The notes: a model not told the origin generated them from the sequence alone. Positions 1 to 12,275 are shown, counted from the stretch's first letter. The stretch: 64,000 bases of DNA from Macrostomum hystrix (GCA_950097015.1 CATNEN010000037.1:310001-374000), one strand, 5' to 3'. A program made the numbers and translations.

Positions 1-315
1 CAGTCAGCCTACAACTCGCACAAGCAGGAGCAAAAGCCGGAAGCCATTGCTTGCGATTCGTCAGGCCGGCTAGTTCCAACCTCAATGCCCATGTGCCGGC
101 TGCAAAACAAACACAACTCTATGGTTCGCGCCGAACCTGAGAAAAAAGAGAGCACACTGCCGCAGCTGTGGCAGCATCAAATTCCCAGGTTTCATGTAGG
201 ACCACGAGGCAGAACAGACGAAGAGACAGAACAGATTTCCAACACTAGCCTCGGTGGAGACCAGCAGGACGCCAAGATAAAACGTGGCGACTCTAAGTAT
301 GTCTTTGTCTCTCAG
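1..315 (+). CDS. Internal coding exon of an unrecognised gene (starts before the window)
   Basis: The frame is open from base 1 for 105 codons and ends at a strong donor, CAG|GTAAGA, in phase 0. The peptide is hydrophilic and rich in Q, E, K and R (for example QEQKPEA, EPEKKEST), with no signal peptide, membrane segment or recognised domain. Balanced codon use and the good donor favour a real exon over chance. It is followed by a 611-bp intron that holds a SINE, and a compatible phase-0 acceptor starts the next exon at 927. The gene continues off the left edge, so its N-terminus and family cannot be judged. No function is assigned. Confidence 0.5.
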
Positions 316-404
316 GTAAGAGCAGGATAGATAATGAATGTGTGCGTATTAAAGAATATCCTGTAGGCCAGCTGGTTCTGACTCTGGTACGGATTTTGCT
401 CTAT

Positions 405-692
405 AGTATTTGCAGAAGGTCTTTGGGCACTGACACAACATTTTGTGACAGTAGACCCGCAGCCAGCGAGGAGGCAGTTCTGCCCATTCCGCTGACTCCT
501 GAACACACGCACACAGATACACACACACTTACACATACACCGGACTTTCTCATCGTCAGGCGGTGTACACTTTCAATGTCCCCATAGCCCCAAGCCTTCT
601 CTCCGCAGCTGTGCCTGTAATGAATGTGGTCTTGCCGCGGAATCAAGCTCAGTGGCCTTGGTGCGATAGACAATGCGTTAAGCGCTATGGCT
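405..692 (-). mobile_element. tRNA-derived SINE, copy A (diverged)
   Basis: This is the reverse complement of the SINE family described at 38206-38580. It shares the block with GCAGCCAGCGAGGAGGCAG, the GACTTTCTCATCGTCAGGCG block and a decayed tRNA-like head near 640-690. It lies inside the intron of the left-edge gene. Confidence 0.75.
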
Positions 693-926
693 TCTTAAAT
701 TTTTTTTAAGATCCGAAGATGTCAAAAGTTGAACTCTCGCGCCATGAGTCTCTTGTTCCCAGAGAGAACTATTGTGTTTTTCGCAATCGGAGTTTCAGCG
801 ATCAACTAGACTGTCTTGAAAGGTGTACACCTCGCATCTTCAAGTTCTAAACAAAATTGTTTGGTTAACATTGAACAGTAATTGTCCGCCTCTGAACAAT
901 GCTCTCTTTTGTTCATCTTTATTGAG

Positions 927-1271
927 GACGGAAATATCGTGGAGCGCGAGGTGAGCTGCTGGCCGTTTAGGGAGCGAGACAATCCGCTCACCCGCTACCG
1001 CCTGGCGGAGCCACACGCCAGTAGACACGGCAAGCGCTACAGACAGCGCTTGTATTATGCCGAAGCACCTTCTGAATCGAACGCGAAGCGCCGCGTTAAG
1101 ACGGGTCCCATTTACCTTCTGCCACGTCGCATAGTTGAGGAGAACAAACACCGACTATTAACTAGGTACAACTTTAACGACAACAGCATTAACGACAAAC
1201 CCAGTTGCGGTCCACAGGATGTTGACATCGGCGAGAAAGAACAGTCAAGCCTCATTGTTTGTCTTCAGAAG
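927..1271 (+). CDS. Second visible exon of the unrecognised left-edge gene
   Basis: A pyrimidine-rich acceptor (TTCATCTTTATTGAG|GAC) opens 115 codons in phase 0, matching the donor at 315. The donor AAG|GTAATA follows 1271. The peptide is basic, with clusters such as RHGKRYRQR and AKRRVK and the stretch TGPIYLLPRR, and has no recognised domain. If the donor is not used, the frame runs on to a TGA at 1293-1295, with an AATAAA at 1356, so this may be either the terminal exon or the penultimate one. The antisense open frame over the same bases is taken as a shadow. Family unknown; coding status is inferred from splice-phase agreement. Confidence 0.45.
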
Positions 1272-1355
1272 GTAATATATCACTGTCCATGTTGATAAGC
1301 TAGTAGCGTTATCTGAAGATAAAACGCTAAATTTTATTTGAAATTCGATGCAAGC

Positions 1356-1361
1356 AATAAA
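1356..1361 (+). terminator. Candidate poly(A) signal AATAAA
   Basis: AATAAA lies 61 bases after the alternative stop at 1295, which fits a 3' end for the left-edge gene if exon 927-1271 is not spliced onward. Confidence 0.35.
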
Positions 1362-1408
1362 ACAGTTTCACGCTGACACCTCGGCATCACCAATCTTTAC
1401 AATTGCAG

Positions 1409-1435
1409 GAGAAACTGCAAGCTGAAGCCCAGTAA
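1409..1435 (+). CDS. Possible terminal micro-exon of the left-edge gene
   Basis: The acceptor CTTTACAATTGCAG|GAG is followed in phase 0 by EKLQAEAQ and a TAA at 1433-1435. The stop overlaps a donor-like GTAAGT, so a 23-nt micro-exon that splices onward is equally possible. It competes with the read-through end at 1295. Confidence 0.3.
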   Translation, partial: EKLQAEAQ

Positions 1436-1943
1436 GTTCCGAAGAATTCTATCTTAACCTCTGTAGCCAAAAAATTAAAACTTCAGACGAGTTAGACCAT
1501 TTATAAAGTCCAGAACCAATTCGAACTATAAGTTTTCTCACCGAACTACACTTCAGAGAATTCCTCAAATATATGAGCAAGCAGCAAGAAATGAAATAAG
1601 TTTGGATCCGAGCAGCCCATGATGACACCAAACCAAATGAAAAACACATCTGATAAAAAAATACTTGCTTTTTTCTGTTGAAGCGATGCAAAGTCGCCGT
1701 TTCAACAAGCGCTGTTTGTGGCAAAGCGATCCAGTTGCGGAGGAAGCCTCTTCTTTAATTTCGATTCGCACATAACAGAGAGCGCTGCTACATACTTTGC
1801 CGTTTACAGTACGTAAGAATCAATCTTGCGGATTTATCTCATTTGTTTCTTTGTCGAACTATCCGCCATTCCGTTGCTGGTCCTACAATAAGAAATACAT
1901 TTCTTTACCTTTTTCGCAATCGTTAAATTTCTTACTTTGTCTT
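1436..1943. other. No gene seen
   Basis: AT-rich DNA with short open frames on both strands and no splice-consistent or family-like peptide. Confidence 0.5.
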
Positions 1944-2240
1944 TTGTCGGTGCCTCGCGCGCCAAGGTCCATGAGCTCGATTCCGCGGCGAGGCCACGGA
2001 AGGCCACGGCGAGCAGGCTTGGGGCTGTCATGCAATCTATGCCGTTGAGGGCCAATCTCAAAGGCACAGTGTACGCTGCCTGACGATGAGAAAGTCAGGG
2101 CAGATGTACACACCCTGTGTGAGCGTGTGCCTGCGTACGTTATCTGTGTGCGTGTGCTCAGGAGTCAGCGAAATGGGCAGTATTGCTTCCTCGATGGCTG
2201 TGGGTTTAGTGTCCCCAAAATGATGTGTCTTGCCTGATTG
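1944..2240 (+). mobile_element. tRNA-derived SINE, copy B
   Basis: It contains the B-box-like GAGCTCGATTCC, the TGACGATGAGAAAGTCAGGG core and the CAGGAGTCAGCGAAATGGGC 3' body. The extreme 5' head (A box) is missing or decayed, and the 3' tail has no clear ATT repeat. Confidence 0.8.
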
Positions 2241-2939
2241 AACGAGTGTGAAAATTGGTGTGAAAAATAAAAAAGGAGAAAATGAAAATGAAAACTCGCC
2301 CTCTACACGTTTCCAGTATTGAAAGTGATACTGACAGTAGTGTAATGCGCACGCAGTTGGTTTATTTATTTTCCTATTATTAGTTGCTTTGCCATAGTAA
2401 ATTTACAATGTACGTTAATACTGACATTAAGCAGACCAGAGAGAAAACTAGGTAGGAGCAGTTTGCAAATAGAAACGGTTATAGAAATTTTTTGCGAGAA
2501 AGCATCTACTGCATCTCCAGTTTTACCGATTAATTAAAGAAATTACGAAAAGTTGCACCTTGGAAAGTTAGCTGTGGGCCGACTATTCGCAAATGCTCCT
2601 TCAGATCGTTTTCAAAAGGTTAGTAAAAACGCAAAATGCTTACATGCAGTTTTTGACGAGGTCACGCAATGTCCGACGTTGCCCAACCCTCAGATACAGT
2701 TGCCAAGGCTTTAAAAAAGCATGCAATTAGGTGTCTGCACAGAATAGCAAAAATAAAGTTCACGTGAAAGTGAAAAAAACTAGCAAAACCGAACTAGGAT
2801 TGAGAAAATAGACACTAGCTGGATTCATTTCATGTCTTTTAATTAGCAATAGATGTGACGAGCGTGCACCGTTTACTCCGCCTTGTTAAAAGTCTAAAAC
2901 TAACCGATGTACATCACTTTAACAGCTGCGGCGGGGTGC
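2241..2939. other. No gene seen
   Basis: AT-rich intergenic sequence without convincing open frames or repeats. Confidence 0.5.
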
Positions 2940-3456
2940 GGGACGAATGTGGAACTGACTAGTGTACATTCTTCTGGGCCGAGGCGGGTTAGCGAAGGGA
3001 CGAATGTGGAACTGACTAGTGTACATTCGTCTGGGCCGAGGCGGGTTAATGAAGGGATGAATGTGGAACTGACTAGTGTTCATTCTTCTGGGCCGAGGCG
3101 GGTTAGTGAAGGGATGAATGTGGAACTGACTAGTGCACATTCTTCTGGGCCGAGGCGGGTTAGTGAAGGGACGAATGTGGAACTGACTAGTGTACATTCT
3201 TCTGGGCCGAGGCGGGTTAGTGAAGGGACGAATGTGGAACTGACTAGTGTACATTCTTCTGGGCCGAGGCGGGTTAGTGAAGGGACGAATGTGGAACTGA
3301 CTAGTGTTCATTCTTCTGGGCCGAGGCGGGTTAGTGAAGGGACGAATGTGGAACTGACTAGTGTACATTCTTCTGGGCCGAGGCGGGTTAATGAAGGGAT
3401 GAATGTGGAACTGACTAGTGCACATTCTTCTGGGCCGAGGCGGGTTAGTGAAGGGA
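2940..3456. repeat. 57-bp tandem array, about 9 copies
   Basis: Units begin GGGACGAATGTGGAACTGAC and differ at only a few sites. The 57-bp period (19 codons) keeps frames open on both strands: + units read as TNVELTSVHSSGPRRVSEG (195-aa frame, 2907-3494), and the opposite strand is also open. No splice or domain evidence supports translation. Confidence 0.95.
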
Positions 3457-5080
3457 CCGAAATGTTACTGTATAAGCCCCTGTGGAGTGGATAATGGACA
3501 CTGTTTATTAACCAATCAGCAACAAGCGCTCGCTGGTTATCCATTTTAAGCAAAATCATGCGACTAAAGCCGAATTACGAGTGACCTGAATTCACTCGTG
3601 GATGCGTGAATGAAGTGTGAAGAAAAATTATAAAATGTATGCGGATTATCTCGCAAATAGCACACAATGAGATCAACGGCTTACTTTGAATTTCAGTACA
3701 GTAATAACTAGATATAAAAGCATAGCCATTTCAGCAACGACCGTGCACTTTAGAGCACAGTATTATCATTTTTAGTGCGAGGTGTGTTGTTGAAAAAAAT
3801 TTCCAAGAGAGAAAAATATTATATAAGCAGCAACTTTGCTAAAAGCATTGCAAATCAAGGCTAAAAATGAGTAACTTTAATCAGTTTCAAATCGAGTCTC
3901 AATTGCTAATGTATCTGGCGAGTGCTCAACTTATCAGGCGTGTAAGTTATCCAGAAAGTATTGCATTTTTAGAAATCGAATTGAATAGAGGTAAATAAAA
4001 TATACTAGTAACAAGCGCACATTTGATGTTCTATTCAGGGTCGTTGATAATCAGCGAAATAATTAATTTACAGAAGAATACAGCAATGAGCATCTGCTCC
4101 GTATCGATAGGTTATATGAAAGAGTGCACTGTGAATTGTAAGGCTCCCACGCTTATCGTACTCGCATCGGTGCTTACTTGGACTTTTGGGCGCACAAGTA
4201 GGCTCTAGTTTAGGTGCGAACGATAAAACTGTTATATTATAGTAAAATTAGCTAGCCCCTAGCTACACTACTAGTGCTATTCGCGGAGGCTCTAGTCTCG
4301 CAAAGAAACTATTGATGATGAAGATAAGTATTTGCTATATCTTTGATGAGTAACTATGACATATTTTGAATTTTAAATTTTGATATTTTGATATCAAGAA
4401 AGTTTTGGACAGTATTACTGAATTGCAGCCAAGTACAATGTGTCAAATTGTAGTCCAGGTAAGCACAAATGGTAGAAACGATAAGCTTTTGGTATCCCAA
4501 TCATTGCTTTTGTTTCATTTCCTACCTATTTATTCTCATAATCTACTTTATTTGACTGTTTGGCCTTATTATGTTGAGCTTCTAAACATATAACAACAGG
4601 CATGCCCCTGGCGGATCAAAGTGCAAAGTGCTGGCGCACTTTTGTAAAAAATCTTCTTAGTTTCTGCGTGAAAGAACCGGGTTAAAGAACCTGGGCAACT
4701 GTCAGCTGATGAAGAGCTGCAGAGCCGGGGTTGCTGAGACTGAGGCTGCGGGGTCAAGGGGACTCCAGCTGAGAAGCACCGTCTAGCGCTAGCTGCGACT
4801 TCGGTGGTTGCACGCCTTCCGTTGGCTGGGGGTTGCAGCGCCGGTCAGAACCAGAGTCAGCAGCAGCGAATGGCTCACATCTGGAATTTGTATCGAATCA
4901 GTGCTCAATAACCGTATGTTTGCTCTCAAAGTAACTTCCAGCCCCTGAAACACCAGCTACTCAGAGTCTCAATCGGCTCACAGAGGGCTCTAGCCCCCCT
5001 GAAATCAGCAATTAAAAGCGAACAGATGGAAAATGCCTGATAGGGATTTGCCACACTGTGTCAGTTGGCTAGAGTGTGTT

Positions 5081-5111
<31 letters not shown>

Positions 5112-5869
5112 TTTGGGAAGGCAATCCGGTAGATTAACAGACGGAAGGGGTAGTGGGAGTAAAAAACGGGAGGCAGGAAAATCGATAAAATAAGACGAGA
5201 AGAGATGCAGTTTAGCAAAGTACATTCAGCCGACTCTAGACCCAACGGAATCATCGAACAAGGCTCATTGAATATGCAGAGAATTTAGAAGAATGCTACA
5301 TTGAAATTAGCCGCCAAACTTCGCAGTCCTTATCAATATTGAATACAAATTAAACAATTTTTTGCTAAGGCAATAATAGTATACGCGTATTTCTCTCTCC
5401 CTCTCTAAGAATTTTACGGCATTTCACAGTTAGTTCACCTTCGGTTTCCGATTCAGTTCGCCGATGTGGGAATTTGCGTTAGCTCATAGTGGCAAAAAAC
5501 ACGCAGCAATACCTAGTCAAGCCTTCAGTTGCAGCTTTATTGTAATCTATTTCGCCTTTTTCACACAGCCTCGCGTGATCAGAACTAGACATTTCATAAT
5601 GTGGAAGGCTCGTCTTGCTGAGCTCTTTACTCAATCCGATTTTTACCGACTGTGAAAATTTTAACTGCCCCTTTTTAATCATTTCAGCTCGCTGCCTGTT
5701 TGCACCCTGATTGCACTTATTTCTACCTTTGGCAATAATGTTCTGCTACCCAACACTTTCTGAGACTCTTCTTTGTGACTGACTGGGTCAAATGAAAAAC
5801 TGAGTTATCACATAATGCAATTAGAACAATGGGGTTCAGAGGAGAATCTGTTGTAGTCCCACCAAGTAG
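3457..5869. other. Intergenic, no gene seen; (GT)n microsatellite at 5086-5111
   Basis: AT-rich sequence. The only structured element noticed is the uninterrupted TG/GT run at 5086-5111. Short open frames here lack codon bias, splice partners or family resemblance. Confidence 0.5.
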
Positions 5870-8800
5870 TTGACAATCGGTCACTACCTCAATCCCCAAT
5901 GTGTCTTCTCTTTTGACAATGGACCATTACCTCATCCCCAATGTGTGTCTTCTCTTTTGACAATGGACCACTACCTCATCCCCAATGTGTGTCTTCTCTT
6001 TTGACAATGGACCATTACCTCATCCCCAATGTGTGTCTTCTCTTTTGAAAATGGACCATTACCTCATCCCCAATGTGTCTTCTCTTTTGACAATGGACCA
6101 CTACCTCATCCCCAATGTGTCTTCTCTTTTGACAATGGACCACTACCTCATCCCCAATGTGTGTCTTCTCTTTTGACAATGGACCATTACCTCATCCCCA
6201 ATGTGTCTTCTCTTTTGACAATGGACCACTACCTCATCCCCAATGTGTTTCTTCTCTTTTGACAATGGACCATTACCTCATCCCCAATGTGTTTCTTCTC
6301 TTTTGACAATGGACCATTACCTCATCCCCAATGTGTGTCTTCTCTTTTGAAAATGGACCACTACCTCATCCCCAATGTGTGTCTTCTCTTTTGACAATGG
6401 ACCATTACCTCATCCCCAATGTGTGTCTTCTCTTTTGACAATGGACCACTACCTCATCCCCAATGTGTGTCTTCTCTTTTGACAATGGACCATTACCTCA
6501 TCCCCAATGTGTGTCTTCTCTTTTGACAATAGACCACTACCTCATCCCCAATGTGTCTTCTCTTTTGAAAATGGACCATTACCTCATCCCCAATGTGTCT
6601 TCTCTTTTGACAATGGACCATTACCTCATCCCCAATGTGTGTCTTCTCTTTTGAAAATGGACCACTACCTCATCCCCAATGTGTGTCTTCTCTTTTGAAA
6701 ATGGACCACTACCTCATCCCCAATGTGTGTCTTCTCTTTTGACAATGGACCATTACCTCATCCCCAATGTGTGTCTTCTCTTTTGACAATGGACCACTAC
6801 CTCATCCCCAATGTGTCTTCTCTTTTGAAAATGGACCATTACCTCATCCCCAATGTGTGTCTTCTCTTTTGAAAATGGACCACTACCTCATCCCTAATGT
6901 GTGTCTTCTCTTTTGACAATGGACCACTACCTCATCCCCAATGTGTCTTCTCTTTTGAAAATGGACCACTACCTCATCCCCAATGTGTCTTCTCTTTTGA
7001 AAATGGACCACTACCTCATCCCCAATGTGTCTTCTCTTTTGACAATGGACCACTACCTCATCCCCAATGTGTTTCTTCTCTTTTGACAATGGACCATTAC
7101 CTCATCCCCAATGTGTGTCTTCTCTTTTGAAAATGGACCACTACCTCATCCCCAATGTGTTTCTTCTCTTTTGACAATGGACCATTACCTCATCCCCAAT
7201 GTGTGTCTTCTCTTTTGAAAATGGACCACTACCTCATCCCCAATGTGTGTCTTCTCTTTTGAAAATGGACCACTACCTCATCCCCAATGTGTTTCTTCTC
7301 TTTTGACAATGGACCATTACCTCATCCCCAATGTGTGTCTTCTCTTTTGAAAATGGACCACTACCTCATCCCCAATGTGTGTCTTCTCTTTTGACAATGG
7401 ACCATTACCTCATCCCCAATGTGTGTCTTCTCTTTTGAAAATGGACCACTACTTCATCCCCAATGTGTCTTCTCTTTTGACAATGGACCACTACCTCATC
7501 CCTAATGTGTCTTCTCTTTTGACAATGGACCACTACTTCATCCCTAATGTGTCTTCTCTTTTGACAATGGACCACTACCTCATCCCCAATGTGTCTTCTC
7601 TTTTGACAATGGACCATTACCTCATCCCCAATGTGTGTCTTCTCTTTTGACAATGGACCACTACCTCATCCCTAATGTGTCTTCTCTTTTGACAATGGAC
7701 CACTACTTCATCCCCAATGTGTGTCTTCTCTTTTGAAAATGGACCACTACTTCATCCCCAATGTGTCTTCTCTTTTGACAATGGACCACTACCTCATCCC
7801 TAATGTGTCTTCTCTTTTGACAATGGACCACTACTTCATCCCCAATGTGTGTCTTCTCTTTTGAAAATGGACCACTACTTCATCCCCAATGTGTGTCTTC
7901 TGTTTTGACAATGGACCACTACTTCATCCCCAATGTGTGCCTTCTCTTTTGAAAATGGACCACTACTTCATCCCCAATGTGTCTTCTCTTTTGACAATGG
8001 ACCACTACCTCATCCCTAATGTGTCTTCTCTTTTGACAATGGACCACTACTTCATCCCCAATGTGTGTCTTCTCTTTTGAAAATGGACCACTACCTCATC
8101 CCTAATGTGTGTCTTCTCTTTTGACAATGGACCACTACTTCATCCCCAATGTGTTTCTTCTCTTTTGACAATGGACCACTACCTCATCCCCAATGTGTGT
8201 CTTCTCTTTTGACAATGGACCACTACCTCATCCCCAATGTGTCTTCTCTTTTGACAATGGACCATTACCTCATCCCCAATGTGTGTCTTCTCTTTTGACA
8301 ATGGACCACTACCTCATCCCTAATGTGTCTTCTCTTTTGACAATGGACCACTACTTCATCCCCAATGTGTGTCTTCTCTTTTGACAATGGACCACTACTT
8401 CATCCCCAATGTCTGTCTTCTCTTTTGAAAATGGACCATTACCTCATCCCCAATGTGTCTTCTCTTTTGAGAATGGACCATTACCTCATCCCCAATGTGT
8501 CTTCTCTTTTGACAATGGACCACTACTTCATCCCCAATGTGTGTCTTCTCTTTTGACAATGGACCACTACCTCATCCCTAATGTGTCTTCTCTTTTGACA
8601 ATGGACCACTACTTCATCCCCAATGTGTGTCTTCTCTTTTGAAAATGGACCACTACCTCATCCCTAATGTGTGTCTTCTCTTTTGACAATGGACCACTAC
8701 TTCATCCCCAATGTCTGTCTTCTCTTTTGAAAATGGACCATTACCTCATCCCCAATGTGTCTTCTCTTTTGAAAATGGACCATTGCCTCATCCCCAATGT

Positions 8801-9219
8801 GTGTCTTCTCTTTTGACAATGGACCACTACCTCATCCCTAATGTGTCTTCTCTTTTGACAATGGACCACTACCTCATCCCTAATGTGTCTTCTCTTTTGA
8901 CAATGGACCACTACCTCATCCCTAATGTGTCTTCTCTTTTGACAATGGACCACTACTTCATCCCCAATGTGTCTTCTCTTTTGAAAATGGACCATTGCCT
9001 CATCCCCTAATGTGTGTCTTCTCTTTTGACAATGGACCACTACCTCATCCCTAATGTGTCTTCTCTTTTGACAATGGACCACTACCTCATCCCTAATGTG
9101 TCTTCTCTTTTGACAATGGACCACTACCTCATCCCTAATGTGTCTTCTCTTTTGACAATCAGTAACCACCTCTTCCCCAATGTGTGTCTTCTCTTTTGAC
9201 AATCGGCACTAAGCTATTC
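5870..9219. repeat. 42/44-bp tandem array, about 77 copies
   Basis: The core is TCTTCTCTTTTGACAATGGA plus CCACTACCTCATCCCC. Units are 42 bp when they carry GTGTCT and 44 bp when they carry GTGTGTCT or GTGTTTCT. Single-base variants (GACAAT/GAAAAT, CCTCAT/CTTCAT, CCCC/CCCT) recur in blocks, as expected of unequal exchange. The outermost units at both ends are diverged and share GACAATCGG. Confidence 0.97.
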
Positions 9220-10441
9220 CCTATTCCCATTGGCTCTTGTCACCTACGACTTTCACTTGTTGAGTAGCTGTTGCCTCGATATTATTCACACAGCAGTAAC
9301 TGGAAACCGTTACGCGAATAGCTCGATAAATGAAAATATTTGCCTCTTTACCAACGATCTAGAGTGGCGGGACCATGTTATCATTATGCTCGCGTTGCAA
9401 CGCTAGGGAATTGTACAGAATTACCTTAGCCCTGCCCATATTAACAACGAAACCGGTCCGCAAGCCCGTTAATGCAAGCAAATATAATTTTAAGCAATAA
9501 TAATGTATCAGATGCGCAAACGCATGACTCGAGGAGGAATCGAGATCAAACATCTAACGCCCGGGGATCTCAAGTCTCGGGGCGGTAAAAAGCGAAAGCC
9601 GAGAAAAGGGCCAAAAAATATTAGGGAGGTGCGCGGGAGAGAAGCAAGAGAGGGATGGGGGGGAGAAAAGGGAGATGGAGGGTGGTCCCATTTATCCCCA
9701 GGGAACTCGGTGGTGGCGGGGGAGGGTACCGCCTAAAGCGTCGTCCTACTCCATCTCTACTCTTTCAAGCCTCATTTCGGCCGCATTCTCTCGGCCAGAG
9801 CACAGTAGATGCGAATCATTATGGCATATACATATTCATAATATATGTTAGTATATGTGTGTGCGTGCATTTTCCCGAAGTAAATTTAAAACAGGAAACT
9901 GGCTCTCACACTTGCAGACCCTTCTACTAGCAGTCAGTCTCCCTGTGGGTCTGCACTTAGCCTCCCCTCGTGAAGCCTCTCACTTCCTGTACTGGAGTTC
10001 ACCAGTATAGTGCGTGAGTGTGGAGGGGTGCTCATGATTATTTTTTCTCAGTGAATAGCTGGTGTTTCCGGGATTTATTCTGAAAGTTATTTACCCTTCC
10101 CATCCCAGCAGCAGTCAACCCCCGCTGGCAGGCGGGCATTCTGTTCTCGTCCCCTTGCTAATGTCTGGATGCATGCTCGGATTAGCCAGTAATTGCCTGT
10201 GACTATTTTGGCTGCCTATTTTTAGCATGTCTATTATTTGCTCCCTCTCTGCCTCCCTGTTTTCCCACATGCTTCCCTCTGCTTGTTCTTAATTATTAAC
10301 CGCAACCTGCCTTAGGGCATGAGGCGGCACGCAATGACATACAATGGCCATTGTGGGCGGACATCTGGCCAGGCCTAATATGACACTCAAGAGCCAAGCA
10401 TGTCAGGGTGGACTGGCGAGTACTCACAGACGAAAATGCAC
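9220..10441. other. Intergenic, 3' flank of the Kv1 gene
   Basis: It includes a purine-rich tract (about 9575-9720) and pyrimidine-rich stretches. TTTATT at 10074-10079 is an AATAAA on the minus strand and is a distal poly(A) candidate for Kv1. No coding evidence. Confidence 0.45.
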
Positions 10442-10447
10442 TTTAAT
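10442..10447 (-). terminator. Candidate Kv1 poly(A) signal (ATTAAA)
   Basis: TTTAAT on the plus strand reads ATTAAA about 195 nt after the Kv1 stop. A canonical AATAAA lies further on, at 10074-10079 (minus). Confidence 0.3.
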
Positions 10448-10642
10448 GCTGAAGAAATCCAACCCAATGGTTAATAGTTGGGCTGATTGAATAACTACAC
10501 TTTTCCAGTGCATTCAAAATACATCCACAGCTAAAAAGACAGAATAAAATAACCAAGCAACTCTCACCAGTATGTACAGTCCACCATCTGGGTGCGCATG
10601 GATGGCGAGGATATTTGGGTCGGAAGCCGCTGGGGCCTTGGG

Positions 10643-12275
10643 TCAGACGTCTGTCTCGAAGCACGCTGTTGCGTTGCCCCTATTGGAAGAGTTCTGCTGC
10701 TGCTGCTGCTTTCCTGCGTGATTGTGTCTGGTGTTCTGGTTGCCCGTCTGCTGCTGCGGTTGCTCCTGCATGAGGAAGTGGCCCTCTGTCGCCAGGTCCA
10801 CCTCGGATGCCTCGGACACGCGGCTGGCTGATACTAAAGAGTTTTTCTTGCCCCCATCCCGGTAGGACGGGCAGGACTGCACGTGCACGTAGGTCTGCTT
10901 GTCCTCTGACTCCGTCTCCCGGTGGTAGAAGTAGTTGAAGTTGGACACAATGACTGGCACCGGCAGGGCGATGGTCAGGACTCCAGCAATGGCGCACAGC
11001 GAGCCGACCAGTTTGCCCCAGACAGTCACCGGTCGCATATCGCCGTAGCCGACAGTTGTCATGGTGACCACAGCCCACCAAAATGCCGACGGAATAGAGT
11101 CGAAGTGTGACTTGGATGAGTCCGCTTCGGCGAAATACACAGCCGAAGAGAAGAGGATAACGCTGATGAAGAGGAAGAACACCAGGAGGCCCAACTCGCG
11201 AACCGAAGCTTTGAGCGTCTGGCCGAGGATTTGCAGGCCCTTGAAGTGGCGACTCAACTTGAAGATTCGAAATACTCGGACGAGGCGGATTACTCGCAGG
11301 ATCGCCAGCGACATGGCCTGGTTGCTTCGACTGTCGTCGGCAATGACTGTGCCCAGCGTGATGAAGTAGGGAATGATGGCCACAATGTCGATTGAGTTCA
11401 TGATGTTCTTGAAGAAGCCGATTTTCTCCGGCGACGAAGCGAACCGAACCAGCAGCTCGAATGTGAACCACACGATACAGATGGTTTCAATGATGAAGAA
11501 GGGCTCGCCAAACTGAGGTATATCGTCCTCCTCGATTACCTGGCCATAGCTCGTATTGCCGTAGCTGCCATTGACCACTTTGTAGCGCCGGAAGTGTGGC
11601 AAAGTCTCCACGCAGAAGATGACAATGCTGAGCAGGAATGACGCACACTGAGATTATGGCTATTACGCGAGCCGCCATTGAGCTCTCGGGATACTCAAAA
11701 AGCAGCCACACCTTTCGCTGGAACTCGTTTTCTGGTAGCACCTTTACCTCCTCCTTGATGAAGCCTTCATCGTCGCGGTATTTTTCTATGGCCTCCTCGC
11801 CGAGCTCATAGAAACGGATTTCCTCGGTGAACACATCGATTGGAACATTTACCGGCCTTCTTAGTCGTCCACCGCTCTGATAGAAGTAGAGAATTGCGTC
11901 GAACGATGGCCTATTGCGATCGAAGAAGTACTCGTTGCGCAGCGGGTCGTAGTAGCGGTTCCGCTTCTGCGAGTTGCCTAGCAGAGTGTCCGGGAACTGG
12001 TTGAGCGTCTTGAGCTGAGTCTCAAAGCGCAGCCCGCTGACATTGATCACCACCCGCTCACAGTCGTAGTCCAATGTTAAACGGTTGTCGTCTCGATCCA
12101 GCATTAGCTGCTGCTGCTGCTGATGCTGCTGCTGACTAACGTCGTCAGTCATTTTCGGGAAGGACCTGGAACAGGGCACGTGGAAGGCGGCATGCTCGCT
12201 GACTCTGCCACGCTGGCCCATGTAGCTGCCAGGGCCACCGTTCCCCTGCTCAATGCCGGCCATGGCCACCTCCAT
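10643..12275 (-). CDS. Shaker-type (Kv1) voltage-gated potassium channel, with a 1-base frameshift in S1
   Basis: Pore-forming alpha subunit of a tetrameric delayed or A-type K+ channel in the plasma membrane. The start is the ATG at 12273-12275. Residues 1-70 are Q-rich. The T1 tetramerisation domain lies at about 73-165 ([36 protein letters not shown]). S1 begins near 203. After residue 213 an extra G in the GG at 11635-11636 (C on the coding strand) shifts the frame. Allowing for it, about 543 residues follow the family in order: two N-glycosylation sequons in the S1-S2 loop (NGS, NTS), S4 with regularly spaced arginines ([14 protein letters not shown]), selectivity filter TTVGYGD, S6 PVPVIVSNF, and the C-terminal PDZ ligand ETDV. 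There is no intron between T1 and the stop. Everything outside S1 is intact, so a sequencing indel is as likely as a real mutation. A third possibility, a very short intron, was not supported by any GT-AG pair. Confidence 0.93.

Noticed and set aside
5870-9219. CRISPR-like regular repeats
   Set aside because: Units are continuous tandem copies without unique spacers, and the surrounding genes are spliced animal genes.
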